The position numbers and the translations under genes are program-made. From Arundinibacter roseus (GTDB lineage: Bacteria > Bacteroidota > Bacteroidia > Cytophagales > Spirosomataceae), in the NCBI RefSeq assembly GCF_004348825.1, contig NZ_SMJU01000003.1, forward strand, positions 62,001 through 126,000: DNA of 64,000 bases, written 5' to 3'. Shown piece by piece: positions 8,989 through 17,533 of this stretch; position 1 is the first letter of the stretch, and every line of letters starts with the position of its first letter. The notes beneath the pieces were generated by a model that had not been told where the DNA came from, made no database searches, and saw nothing but the letters and a program-made list of their open reading frames with translations.

Positions 8989-9258
8989 TTCTGATATGGT
9001 GATGTGGTTTAAAAGTTTAATTATTTTTCTTTTTTTAAAAATTTTCGGCACATGAATATCTTGGTATAGCTAGCTGTTTTAAATTGAAAACATTTACTTC
9101 AATTTAAAAATGAGCTGATTTGAAAGCTAAATTTTCTTTTATAAAATTAACTATTAGTTATCTTAAAAGGTTTTTTACCAAGGCAGAAGTTATTTAGATT
9201 AACATTAATGATGTAGAGGAGATTTTTTTAAAATACTCATAGATCGTGGAATGTTTGG

Positions 9259-9755
9259 TTACTCAGTTAACGTCTTTTTTGTCCAATAATACTCGCCCCT
9301 ATAATCATCATAATGCGTCATATACCCTTTACTAATGCCTAATGCTATAATATGTCCCCTTTGGTTATATGGAATCTTACTTAATTGCACTACACCGCTA
9401 TGTTCGAATGCTAAATTAGCGAGGCTATCTGAATTTTCCTTGCTAAGTGAATGAAAAACCTCATAAACGGAGAATGAGGATCTTTCATCATTTTATTAAA
9501 ATCATTTATATCGAGTTTTATACTTCCACAAAATATTTTGACTCTTTCTTCTTTTCCTACCATTAATTTTAGATAATCAAACGTAGTTACTTTGGTTAAT
9601 TCTGAATATGAAATGCAATATTCTTTTCCTTCTATACTTTGAAGCACAATATATGTGGAAGACAGTGGAGAGAACGGTTCTGTTTCTCCACATTCATACT
9701 CTTTTGAGCATCCAATAAATATAAGAAACAATACAAAAGTCTTAGCGTACTTCAT
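9259..9755 (-). pseudogene. Small lipoprotein gene with a frameshift
   Basis: The ATG at 9755 begins MKYAKTFVLFLIFIGCSKE, a lipoprotein signal peptide with Cys16. The frame proceeds to DFNKMMKDPHSP, then runs to an early stop at 9411. In a shifted frame, starting at about 9460, the reading continues without a break as VYEVFHSLSKENSDSLANLAFEH, and further as KIPYNQRGHIIALGISKGYM, to a stop at 9259-9261. One indel near 9455-9465 therefore splits what looks like a single 165-residue protein. The function is unknown. A sequencing error would explain it as well as genuine decay. Confidence 0.55.
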
Positions 9756-9824
9756 TTCTGCCCTATGTAAGCTATAACCGCTATTTTGGCTTTTATGGCA
9801 AAAATAGCGGTTAAAACCAAACAA

Positions 9825-10313
9825 TCAACGCATCCGCTTGATGCTGTTGAGGATTTTGATGGCGTCTTTTTCAGCCTGCTTGTCTTCGTCGTCAAATACG
9901 ATGGCGATGAAAAAATTGGTTTGGGTGCGGGGGTCAAGCATGCCTGCAAACATAATCCGCGAGCCATCTTTGACACCTTCTACATAAAAGCCTTTCAGCC
10001 CGTTGGAAGAAACTGCCGTGGCTTCATCGATTTCGTCGAGCTCCATTTCTTCGGCACCGGCTACGGTGGCCTCTTCAAGGTCTTCGAGCGTAATGTCTTC
10101 TTCTACAATTTCCATGATCAGTTCCATGCCTTCGCCGCTCATTTCGAAGGTTTCGCTTGTGTTCTTATTTACCTTAAAATCATCAGGGACCGTGATTTCC
10201 AGGCGGTAATCTTCCCATTGAAAGGTGCTTTGTGCCTGAGCTGCCGGGGAGAGTGTACCCGTAAGTATGAGCAAACAAAGCAGGCGGGAAAGGATAGTGA
10301 AGGGGTTTTTCAT
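9825..10313 (-). CDS. Small exported protein of unknown function
   Basis: A 162-aa protein with a clear N-terminal signal peptide (MKNPFTILSRLLCLLILTGTLSPAAQAQS, cleaved after AQA), so it is periplasmic or secreted. The mature part is very acidic in its centre (EIVEEDITLEDLEEATVAG) and ends with a DDEDKQAEKDAIKILNSIK helix. This resembles Bacteroidota proteins whose C-terminus is a short alpha/beta domain of the PsbP/DUF1795 type, but no family is assigned. It lies alone, divergent from the sensor kinase at 10617. Confidence 0.7.
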   Translation of the reverse strand: MKNPFTILSRLLCLLILTGTLSPAAQAQSTFQWEDYRLEITVPDDFKVNKNTSETFEMSGEGMELIMEIVEEDITLEDLEEATVAGAEEMELDEIDEATAVSSNGLKGFYVEGVKDGSRIMFAGMLDPRTQTNFFIAIVFDDEDKQAEKDAIKILNSIKRMR

Positions 10314-10616
10314 ACGAGTTAGTTTGGATTAAATTGTGAAAAATGAGGACAAACTTAGATAAAATTTATGGCACGAAATGCAGTCCTGTCAACTATATTT
10401 TCAGTAGTAAAAAGCTCATTTAAATAGTTTTTTTTGTACCCAAAAGACACTATTTGTCGAAGCCTATACAGGCAGAAATTTTGCCTGAAATGACCGGTAG
10501 ATCGATGGCTGATTGTAATTTTTAAAAAAATCTATAACCTTTCGGTGGTATTTGGCTGGAAGAAAAAAAATGAACCCAATCGAGCCAATGATTGTACGCA
10601 CTTTTTGTTTACCTAT
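10314..10616. other. Divergent intergenic region
   Basis: 303 bp between a small exported-protein gene and the LytS-type kinase gene. It must hold both promoters. It is AT-rich with homopolymer runs (about 10423-10434 and 10519-10530); no operator palindrome or RNA gene was seen. Confidence 0.4.
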
Positions 10617-12626
10617 ATGACTCAAACGTTGGTTCGGGCCCTGTGGCTGGGGATTTTGTTTGTACTGAGCGGCAGCTTGTCGGCCTGGCCTCTCGATACG
10701 CTTGATACGCAAACTTTGCCCGACCGCTTTTATTTATATGAGCGTACGCAGGTACTTGAAACCTCCCTCGAAACCTCCCTGTCAGATGCGCTGTCGCGCC
10801 CGGGCTGGGCACCTCTTCAGCCTGACAGCCCCACCCGAAGTGACCGGGCGTACTGGCTGCGGGTTGTACTGAAAAATAGCGCTGATCAAGAGAAGAAGTT
10901 TTTCATTTATACCACAGTAAATCAAACAGTTACGGTTTATTTTTCGAGCAGAGAAAGCGCTGAATCAGTACAGGCTGGTTCGATGATCCCGACTCCCCAG
11001 TGGGCGTCGGCGGAGTCAGACATGTACATTCCGTTGGTAATTCCGGCCAAAGGAAGCCTACCGCTCACGATCCGGGTAGCCAACGCACAGAGCTGGCTGC
11101 CCTTCTGGACGGGCCTGAACTCGCCTCGACCAGCGCTGAGCCTGTTGATGGAAAGTGAGCTGTACCACTACCGCCGCCACTTTTCGGACGTACGGGGAAA
11201 TCTTCCTGAGTTTTCGTACCGCACCTGGGTGCAGGGGGCGCTGGCCTTTTGGCTGGTTTTTATAGGGTTAATTTTTCTGCGTCATCGTCACAGGCTCTAT
11301 CAGTACTACTCTTTATATGTGCTCGGCGCGTTTCTGTATGCGATTCTCAAAAGCCGGACGTACACGCCTTTGGGCCAATGGCTTAGCTATGCACCCATGT
11401 TGCGCACTCACCTGCCGGAAGTTGTACTTTGGGCGGCTACTGCGGCCTATTTTTACTTCATCAGCGAACTGCTCGAACTTCCCCAAAACCATCCCCGGAT
11501 TAATCAGTGGCTGCGGCGAGTGGCCTGGGTTTTTATGGGTTATGCGGTTTTGTATGGTGTAGTGATGAGCATGACCAACGACGGCGGGTTTCACCTGATT
11601 GCTTACCGGGCTATTCGCTTTGTTGGATTGGTAGTGCATCTATTCACCATTGGCTGGATCGCCCTGCGGGTGCAGTCGCCGCTGACGCGTTATGTCGTTT
11701 GGGGATATAGCGTGCTGGCCGTGGTGGGGATTCTGGCCTGGCTTCGCAGCAGCGAAATCCTGCTGAAGGGCGTCAAATTGCCCGGCTCGGTCGACGATTT
11801 ATTTACGATTACGTTCGGGGTTTTGCTAGAAATTCTGGTGTTTGCCCTGGCGCTGGCGCATCGCATCAAGCTGCTCAACGATGAGCGGCAGGTAAGTCAG
11901 CAGGAGCATCTGCAAATGATTGAAAAAAAGAACAGCTACGAGCGGCAATTGGCCGAAACCGAAATGAAAGCGCTGCGCAGTCAGCTGAATCCACACTTTT
12001 TATTCAACAGTCTTAATAGTCTGGAATACCTGATTTTGACCAAAGATAACACGAAGGCATCCAGTTATTTAACAAAATTTTCCAGACTGCTGCGCACGAT
12101 TCTGAATCATTCCAGGGCTAAAACCATTTCGTTGCAGGAAGAACTAAACGTACTGAAACTGTATCTCGAAATTGAGAAAAACAGATTTGGCGACGGCTTC
12201 CGATTCAGCATTGACCTTACGCCCGACATCGATCAGGAAGCGATCGTTATTCCGCCGCTTTTGTTGCAGCCCTTTGTCGAAAACGCCATTTGGCACGGCC
12301 TGATGCCCAGTCCGCTGCCCGACAAAACGTTGGCCGTACGTCTGACGTTACCTAACGAAAACACGCTGCTAATTGAAATTGAGGACAATGGCATTGGCCG
12401 CAAAAAGTCGGCAGAGATGAAGCAGCATTCACTTAAATTTCAAAAATCGCTGGGCATGGAAATTATCAATCAGCGAATCGTGCTGTTTAATCAAACCTAC
12501 GTTTCTCAGATGCAGGTTGATATTCTGGATGTCGACCCGGTCGGTACCCTCGTGCGCATTACTTACCACCTCAACTACGAATCGGAGTCGTCGGAACGGC
12601 ACGTAGATATTCCGACGGCTCCGTAA
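10617..12626 (+). CDS. LytS/YpdA-type sensor histidine kinase with 7TM-DISM sensor
   Basis: A 669-aa membrane kinase. The start at 10617 (MTQTLVRALWLGILFVLSGSL) gives a signal peptide; the open frame upstream adds an implausible basic leader. An extracytoplasmic 7TMR-DISMED2-like domain (about 30-190) is followed by seven hydrophobic segments (about 205-420), a short coiled coil, and a His_kinase (LytS) domain. The phospho-acceptor is His460 in LRSQLNPHFLFNSLNSLEYL. The HATPase N box is QPFVENAIWHGL and the G box is IEDNGIGRKKS. Such kinases usually sit next to a LytTR response-regulator gene. Here the downstream gene is convergent and unrelated, so the kinase is an orphan; the nearest LytTR regulator is 37 kb away at 49071. 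The ligand is unknown; in this fold it is often a carbohydrate. Confidence 0.88.
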   Translation: MTQTLVRALWLGILFVLSGSLSAWPLDTLDTQTLPDRFYLYERTQVLETSLETSLSDALSRPGWAPLQPDSPTRSDRAYWLRVVLKNSADQEKKFFIYTTVNQTVTVYFSSRESAESVQAGSMIPTPQWASAESDMYIPLVIPAKGSLPLTIRVANAQSWLPFWTGLNSPRPALSLLMESELYHYRRHFSDVRGNLPEFSYRTWVQGALAFWLVFIGLIFLRHRHRLYQYYSLYVLGAFLYAILKSRTYTPLGQWLSYAPMLRTHLPEVVLWAATAAYFYFISELLELPQNHPRINQWLRRVAWVFMGYAVLYGVVMSMTNDGGFHLIAYRAIRFVGLVVHLFTIGWIALRVQSPLTRYVVWGYSVLAVVGILAWLRSSEILLKGVKLPGSVDDLFTITFGVLLEILVFALALAHRIKLLNDERQVSQQEHLQMIEKKNSYERQLAETEMKALRSQLNPHFLFNSLNSLEYLILTKDNTKASSYLTKFSRLLRTILNHSRAKTISLQEELNVLKLYLEIEKNRFGDGFRFSIDLTPDIDQEAIVIPPLLLQPFVENAIWHGLMPSPLPDKTLAVRLTLPNENTLLIEIEDNGIGRKKSAEMKQHSLKFQKSLGMEIINQRIVLFNQTYVSQMQVDILDVDPVGTLVRITYHLNYESESSERHVDIPTAP

Positions 12627-12632
12627 TGGTTT

Positions 12633-14429
12633 TTACTTTTCTTCCAGCCATTCCTTTTGTTTCTTCTGAGCAGCGGCCGACGGGCTCACCTGCAACGAAG
12701 TACGGTACGATGGATCTGCCTGAAAAGTCAGGCTAGTGGTCTGCTTTTTTCCAAATCGCTCGTAGCCAACTTCAACCGTTTCGCCTACTTTAAATTCGGC
12801 CAGGAGCTTTTCTGCGGTAGTACCGGGCGCAATGGGTTTATAGCCCAGCGATACAATCCGGTCGCCTTTGGTCAGACCCGCTGCGTAGGCCGCACTGCCC
12901 TGCGTAGGATGTGAGACCAGCGTAGCTGCCTCATTCTGTACTTGCAGCGAAACGCCCAAAGCGGCGCGTGAGGCATCTTTTTGCGCAAAATCAACGCCCA
13001 CGCCAGCCAACAGACGCTTATAATCGGGCATATTGGAGGCAAAAATGTAGGTGCTAAAAAACGACTGACCAAACTCTTTTCCTGCATATGTTTCCAGCGC
13101 CAGTTGCAGGTCGCGGACAGTATAGGGCTGCTCGTGTTTGCCGTAGGTTTGCCAAACAGCCTGCATGAATCCATCAAGCGAAAGTCCGTTGTCCAGGTTT
13201 CGCAGCGACAAGTCTAGCGCCAGACCGAGCACACTGCCGTAGGTGTAGTAAGAAATAAAGGTATTTTCGCGGTTGACCGGATCGAGCGACGTAGCGGCGT
13301 CAACAAACGGTGCCTGATAACTCATTTCGATGGGCGTAAAAAAAGCTCGTGCGGGCGAATTCCAGACATAATTCAGGCTTCCTGATAGCCCTTCTACGTA
13401 TTCCTGCGAAGTAATAATCCCCGCCCGGCGCAGGATCAGGCTCGTGTAGTACTGCGTAAAACCTTCGGCAAACCACAGTTCACCCGACATGTTGGCTTCG
13501 GTATAATCAAAGGGTTGCAGCGATTTGGGCCGGATGCGCTCAACGTTCCAGCAGTGAAAAAACTCATGCGAAACCGTGCTGGCATTTCCTTTCATACCAC
13601 CGTCTTTAAGGCTTCTCGTGCTGGTTAGTACGGTAGAGTTGCGGTGCTCCATGCCGTCGCCCGACACATGTCCGAGGTAACAGGCCAGAAAGGTGTATTG
13701 ACCAAAATCAAAATCGGGCAGTTCGCCATAGACCGATTTTTCCTGCTGCACAATCCGGCGCACCTGAGCTATGTAGGTATCCAGCTCGGCCTCCGTGCCC
13801 CCGTGGTGCAGCGCAAAGCGAATGGAATAGGATTTTCCGTTGGAAGTTTCGGTAAATTCCCGGAGCGAAAAATTACTTATTTCCGTGGGGCTATCCATAA
13901 AATAGTCCAGATCCGGCGCCATAAAGACATTGTTGCCCAAGTCTTTAAGCTGCGTAGCCACTTTCCATTTCAAGTCCTGACGAACGTCAAATTTTACCCG
14001 AACGGGCCGCTGCGGATACTTCGGCGCGTACAAAAACGTGGCCGGAATGTTGAGGTGGGCGTGCGTTTCGTCGATCTGCGAATAGGTACCGTCGCCGCGG
14101 TTGGCAAAAAGCGTATAACTCACCCGCACCGTGCCGTGGTGCCCGCTGATGTCCCATTGGTAGGGGTTGGGGCGCGTCACAGTCAGAGATTTACCGTTTT
14201 CGTCGGTAGCTTTAAGATTGTAGACATTTTTGGCAAATTCATGAATGGCATAGCGCCCCGGTGAGGTGCGGCTCATGCGCAGTTCCAGCGTTTTGTCTTC
14301 CAGGCCCGTGAAGGTAGCCGCAATCTGCGCCTCGTGGTGAACTGCCTGCGGAAAAGAAATTTGATAGTCGTGATAGGTTTGGGCACATACGCTCGTGAGC
14401 GCTATACAAAACAAAAATAGATAGTTCAT
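12633..14429 (-). CDS. M61 family glycyl aminopeptidase with PDZ domain
   Basis: A 598-aa exported zinc metallopeptidase. A signal peptide (MNYLFLFCIALTSVCAQ) is followed by an N-terminal beta domain (20-170), a thermolysin-like catalytic domain with HEFFH at 288-292 and the third ligand Glu in LWFAEGFTQYY, and a C-terminal PDZ domain (about 490-580; carries GDRIVSLGYKPIAPG). This is the usual M61 order and length; family members remove N-terminal glycine or alanine from peptides. It ends 6 bp from the convergent kinase gene and is transcribed alone. A second M61 protein lies at 25450. Confidence 0.92.
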   Translation of the reverse strand: MNYLFLFCIALTSVCAQTYHDYQISFPQAVHHEAQIAATFTGLEDKTLELRMSRTSPGRYAIHEFAKNVYNLKATDENGKSLTVTRPNPYQWDISGHHGTVRVSYTLFANRGDGTYSQIDETHAHLNIPATFLYAPKYPQRPVRVKFDVRQDLKWKVATQLKDLGNNVFMAPDLDYFMDSPTEISNFSLREFTETSNGKSYSIRFALHHGGTEAELDTYIAQVRRIVQQEKSVYGELPDFDFGQYTFLACYLGHVSGDGMEHRNSTVLTSTRSLKDGGMKGNASTVSHEFFHCWNVERIRPKSLQPFDYTEANMSGELWFAEGFTQYYTSLILRRAGIITSQEYVEGLSGSLNYVWNSPARAFFTPIEMSYQAPFVDAATSLDPVNRENTFISYYTYGSVLGLALDLSLRNLDNGLSLDGFMQAVWQTYGKHEQPYTVRDLQLALETYAGKEFGQSFFSTYIFASNMPDYKRLLAGVGVDFAQKDASRAALGVSLQVQNEAATLVSHPTQGSAAYAAGLTKGDRIVSLGYKPIAPGTTAEKLLAEFKVGETVEVGYERFGKKQTTSLTFQADPSYRTSLQVSPSAAAQKKQKEWLEEK

Positions 14430-14658
14430 GAAAGGTAGATCTATAAAATAAGTTGATCATATATAAAAAACAGAAAGACGAAAATAGCCCAAATCAGAAT
14501 CTTTGCAAGATACGGATTTCACTTTCTAGACAACCGCAAGTAAAAAGCTTTTACCTTCCGGAAAAGTAATTCTGAATGAAACTTGCTTTTTTTAGGAAAT
14601 CTACCAAAAAAATTAGAGCACGATACGTGCCGCCACCATCCTTTTATCAGCCATCTGC

Positions 14659-16185
14659 ATGAAGTACCTGATTCTATTTTTTCTGGCCCCGCTGCTGGGT
14701 TTTTCGCAAACAACGGAACGGCCAAATATCGTATTTATTTTTTCGGACGATCATGCCTATCAAGCCATTGGTGCCTACGGCAACCGCATCGTCAAAACTC
14801 CGAACATTGATCGTTTGGCCCAGGAAGGAGCACTTTTTACCAATAGTTTTGTCACAAATTCAATCTGCGGACCGAGTCGTGCAACGCTGCTGACGGGAAA
14901 ATACAGTCACAAAAACGGCTACAAACGAAACGACCGCACGCTCTTTGATACCGGTCAAACGCTGTTTCCGGTGGAGTTGCAAAAGAACGGCTACCAAACT
15001 GCCTGGGTCGGCAAAATGCACCTCAACAGCCTGCCCAAAGGCTTTGATTACTGGAATATTCTGCCTGGACAGGGCCACTACTACAACCCTGACTTTATCA
15101 GTCAACCGCAGGACACCACCCGCTACACGGGCTATGTGTCCGACCTGATTACGCAGTTTTCAACCGAATGGCTCGACAAACGCGACACCAGCAAACCGTT
15201 CTTTTTGATTGTAGGCCATAAGGCCGTACACCGCGAATGGTCACCGGCGTTGGAAGATTTGGGCGCGTATGATGACGTTGATTTTCCAATTCCGGCCAAT
15301 TTTTACGACGAGTACGCCGGGCGCGAGTCGGCCCGACAGCAGGACATGACGATTGACAAAACCATGCGCCTGAAAGAAGATTTGAAGGTTGGGCCGGACT
15401 ACGATAAAGGATGGATTTATAGCCGGTTTACACCCGAACAGAAAAAAGTGTTTAAAGGATACTATGATAAAATTCAGGAAGATTTTAACCAAAAAAACCT
15501 GAGTGGAAAAGCGCTCGTAGAATGGAAGTATCAACGTTACCTCAAAGACTACTACGCCACCGCCAACGGACTGGATCGCAACATTGGGAAGCTGCTGGAC
15601 TACCTGGATAAGAAGGGATTAGCCAAAAACACCGTGGTGATTTATGCCTCGGATCAGGGATTTTATCTGGGCGAACACGGCTGGTTCGACAAACGGTTTA
15701 TCTACGAGGAATCCATGAAAACGCCCTTTCTGATTCGATATCCGGGAGTGATCAAACCGGGTTCGAGGCCGCAGGAAATGATCCTGAACATTGACTGGGC
15801 CCCCACCGTGCTGGATATTGCCCAGGTGAAAGCCCCCGCCGATATGCAGGGGAAATCGATTTTCCCGCTACTAAATTCCAGACAAACCGCCAAAACTCCC
15901 TGGCGAAAAAATGTGTATTACCACTACTACGAATTTCCGCAGCCGCACCACGTATATCCACATTTTGGCATCCGCACTACCCGCTATAAATTGGCCTATT
16001 TCTATGGAGGTGCCGATTCGTGGGAGCTTTTTGATTTGCAAAAAGATCCTTCCGAAATGACCAATCTGTACGGTAAAAAAGGAACGGAAAAAATCACTAA
16101 ACAGCTAAAAGATAGCCTCAAAATGCTCATGCAAACCTATGAAGATAAAGAAGCAATGGACGTACTTGCATCGGCAAAACAATAA
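14659..16185 (+). CDS. Exported sulfatase (Cys-type, S1 family)
   Basis: A 508-aa sulfatase with a signal peptide (MKYLILFFLAPLLGFSQ), so periplasmic or secreted. The catalytic-site motif is C70-G-P-S-R74 followed by ATLLTGKYSHKNGY. Cys70 must be oxidised to formylglycine for activity. Calcium ligands are visible as FIFSDDHAYQ near the N-terminus and YASDQGFYLGEHGW in the second half. It hydrolyses a sulfate ester, probably on a polysaccharide; the substrate cannot be read from the sequence. The gene for a formylglycine-generating enzyme starts 3 nt downstream, so the sulfatase and its maturase are encoded together. Confidence 0.93.
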   Translation: MKYLILFFLAPLLGFSQTTERPNIVFIFSDDHAYQAIGAYGNRIVKTPNIDRLAQEGALFTNSFVTNSICGPSRATLLTGKYSHKNGYKRNDRTLFDTGQTLFPVELQKNGYQTAWVGKMHLNSLPKGFDYWNILPGQGHYYNPDFISQPQDTTRYTGYVSDLITQFSTEWLDKRDTSKPFFLIVGHKAVHREWSPALEDLGAYDDVDFPIPANFYDEYAGRESARQQDMTIDKTMRLKEDLKVGPDYDKGWIYSRFTPEQKKVFKGYYDKIQEDFNQKNLSGKALVEWKYQRYLKDYYATANGLDRNIGKLLDYLDKKGLAKNTVVIYASDQGFYLGEHGWFDKRFIYEESMKTPFLIRYPGVIKPGSRPQEMILNIDWAPTVLDIAQVKAPADMQGKSIFPLLNSRQTAKTPWRKNVYYHYYEFPQPHHVYPHFGIRTTRYKLAYFYGGADSWELFDLQKDPSEMTNLYGKKGTEKITKQLKDSLKMLMQTYEDKEAMDVLASAKQ

Positions 16186-16188
16186 TTT

Positions 16189-17271
16189 ATGATAAAAATG
16201 AAATCGATTAAAATGTATAAAAAACCAGGAGGAAAAGTGGTTTGTGTGCTGGCAATGTTGGCTGTTTTACAGCTAGGTTGTCAGTCGGGTGAAGATAAAA
16301 ACAAGGATACAACCGCAAGCTCAGAATCTACGCAGGCGGAAGATAACACAGGATTTAGTCGGGTTCAGGGTGGCGACACAACGGGCATGGTCTGGATTTC
16401 GGGCGGGACATTTCTGATGGGTGCCGACGAATTTCCCGATTCCCGGCCACTGCATAAAGTGACCGTCGATGGATTTTATATGGATGCCCACGAAGTCACC
16501 AACGAGCAGTTTGCAGAATTTGTGCAGGCTACGGGTTATAAAACTGTGGCCGAACGGCCGTTAAACCCTGCTGATTATCCGGGCGTTCCGGTCGAGAAAC
16601 TCGTGCCGGGCTCAGCCGTATTTACCTCTACTTCACAGCCCGTTTCGCTGGATAATCCGTTGCAGTGGTGGGAATACGTGGCGGGGGCCAATTGGGCGAT
16701 GCCCGAAGGCAAAGGCAGTAGCTGGAAAGGTCGCGAAAAATATCCGGTGGTGCATGTTTCCTACGAAGATGCGGCTGCTTACGCCAAATGGGCGGGCAAG
16801 CGCCTGCCGACCGAAGCCGAGTGGGAGTTTGCCGCACAGGGAGGAAAGGGAAACCGTACATACTACTGGGGAGAAGAATTGAAGCCTGGTAATCAATGGG
16901 TTGCAAATATTTATCAGGGAAGTTTCCCGGATAAAAACACCACAGAAGACGGCTTTGCCAAAGCGGCACCGATTAAGTCGTTTCCTGCAAATCCGTACGG
17001 ACTCTATGATATGGACGGTAACGTCTGGGAATGGTGCTTTGATTTGTACCGGCCGGATACGTATATGAACAGCGCGGCCAAAAACCCGACGGGCCCCACC
17101 GATAGTTACGATCCCGACGAACCGGGGGTCGTGAAACGGGTACAGCGCGGGGGTTCATTCCTGTGCAGCGATAGCTACTGCGTGCGTTACAAAGCCGGGA
17201 GTAGGGGTAAAGGTGAGGTTACAAGTGGTAGCGATAATCTGGGCTTTCGCTGCGTGATGGATCGGAAGTAA
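16189..17271 (+). CDS. Formylglycine-generating enzyme (SUMF1/FGE), exported, probably a lipoprotein
   Basis: A 360-aa protein with an N-terminal signal and a lipobox-like LQLGC (Cys31), then an FGE-sulfatase domain from about residue 60 (MVWISGGTFLMGADEFPD) to the end. Unlike the many catalytically dead family members, it keeps both copper-binding cysteines: Cys326 and Cys331 in GGSFLCSDSYCVRY, with the usual LGFRC ending. It should oxidise the CxPSR cysteine of sulfatases using O2. It is encoded 3 nt after a CGPSR sulfatase and 263 bp before a second one, which are its obvious clients. Its export signal means that maturation would occur outside the cytoplasm. Starts at Met4 or Met9 are also possible. 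Confidence 0.88.
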   Translation: MIKMKSIKMYKKPGGKVVCVLAMLAVLQLGCQSGEDKNKDTTASSESTQAEDNTGFSRVQGGDTTGMVWISGGTFLMGADEFPDSRPLHKVTVDGFYMDAHEVTNEQFAEFVQATGYKTVAERPLNPADYPGVPVEKLVPGSAVFTSTSQPVSLDNPLQWWEYVAGANWAMPEGKGSSWKGREKYPVVHVSYEDAAAYAKWAGKRLPTEAEWEFAAQGGKGNRTYYWGEELKPGNQWVANIYQGSFPDKNTTEDGFAKAAPIKSFPANPYGLYDMDGNVWEWCFDLYRPDTYMNSAAKNPTGPTDSYDPDEPGVVKRVQRGGSFLCSDSYCVRYKAGSRGKGEVTSGSDNLGFRCVMDRK

Positions 17272-17348
17272 AAAAAGATATTTTATGTCAACTATTTACC
17301 TTGATATTGAAGATTTAAATCAGATCATGGAATTAAACTCTTGCCTGA

Positions 17349-17475
17349 ATTACACAAAATCAGCCTCAGCGAGGCATCCTGTTTGTAGTATCATTCTGTG
17401 TTCAAAAGCCCATCAGCTCCGTTAGGAGCGACCCGTTGGTAATGTAAATTATCCACTCCTAACAGAGGTAATGAC
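17349..17475. repeat. Candidate dispersed intergenic repeat with inverted arms
   Basis: In the gap between the FGE gene and the second sulfatase, CTCCGTTAGGAG (itself nearly palindromic) is followed by GACCCGTTGGTAATG and, after 14 bases, by ACTCCTAACAGAGGT, the near-reverse complement of the first arm. A weaker related unit (GAGGCATCCTGTTTGTAG) lies just upstream. This resembles short repeats scattered between genes in Bacteroidota genomes. Copy number cannot be judged from this window, where only one copy was found. Confidence 0.45.
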
Positions 17476-17533
17476 TTTACACAAATGCTTATAATCTAGC
17501 CTTTTAAATTATTGCAAATAAACTATTCGCTAC

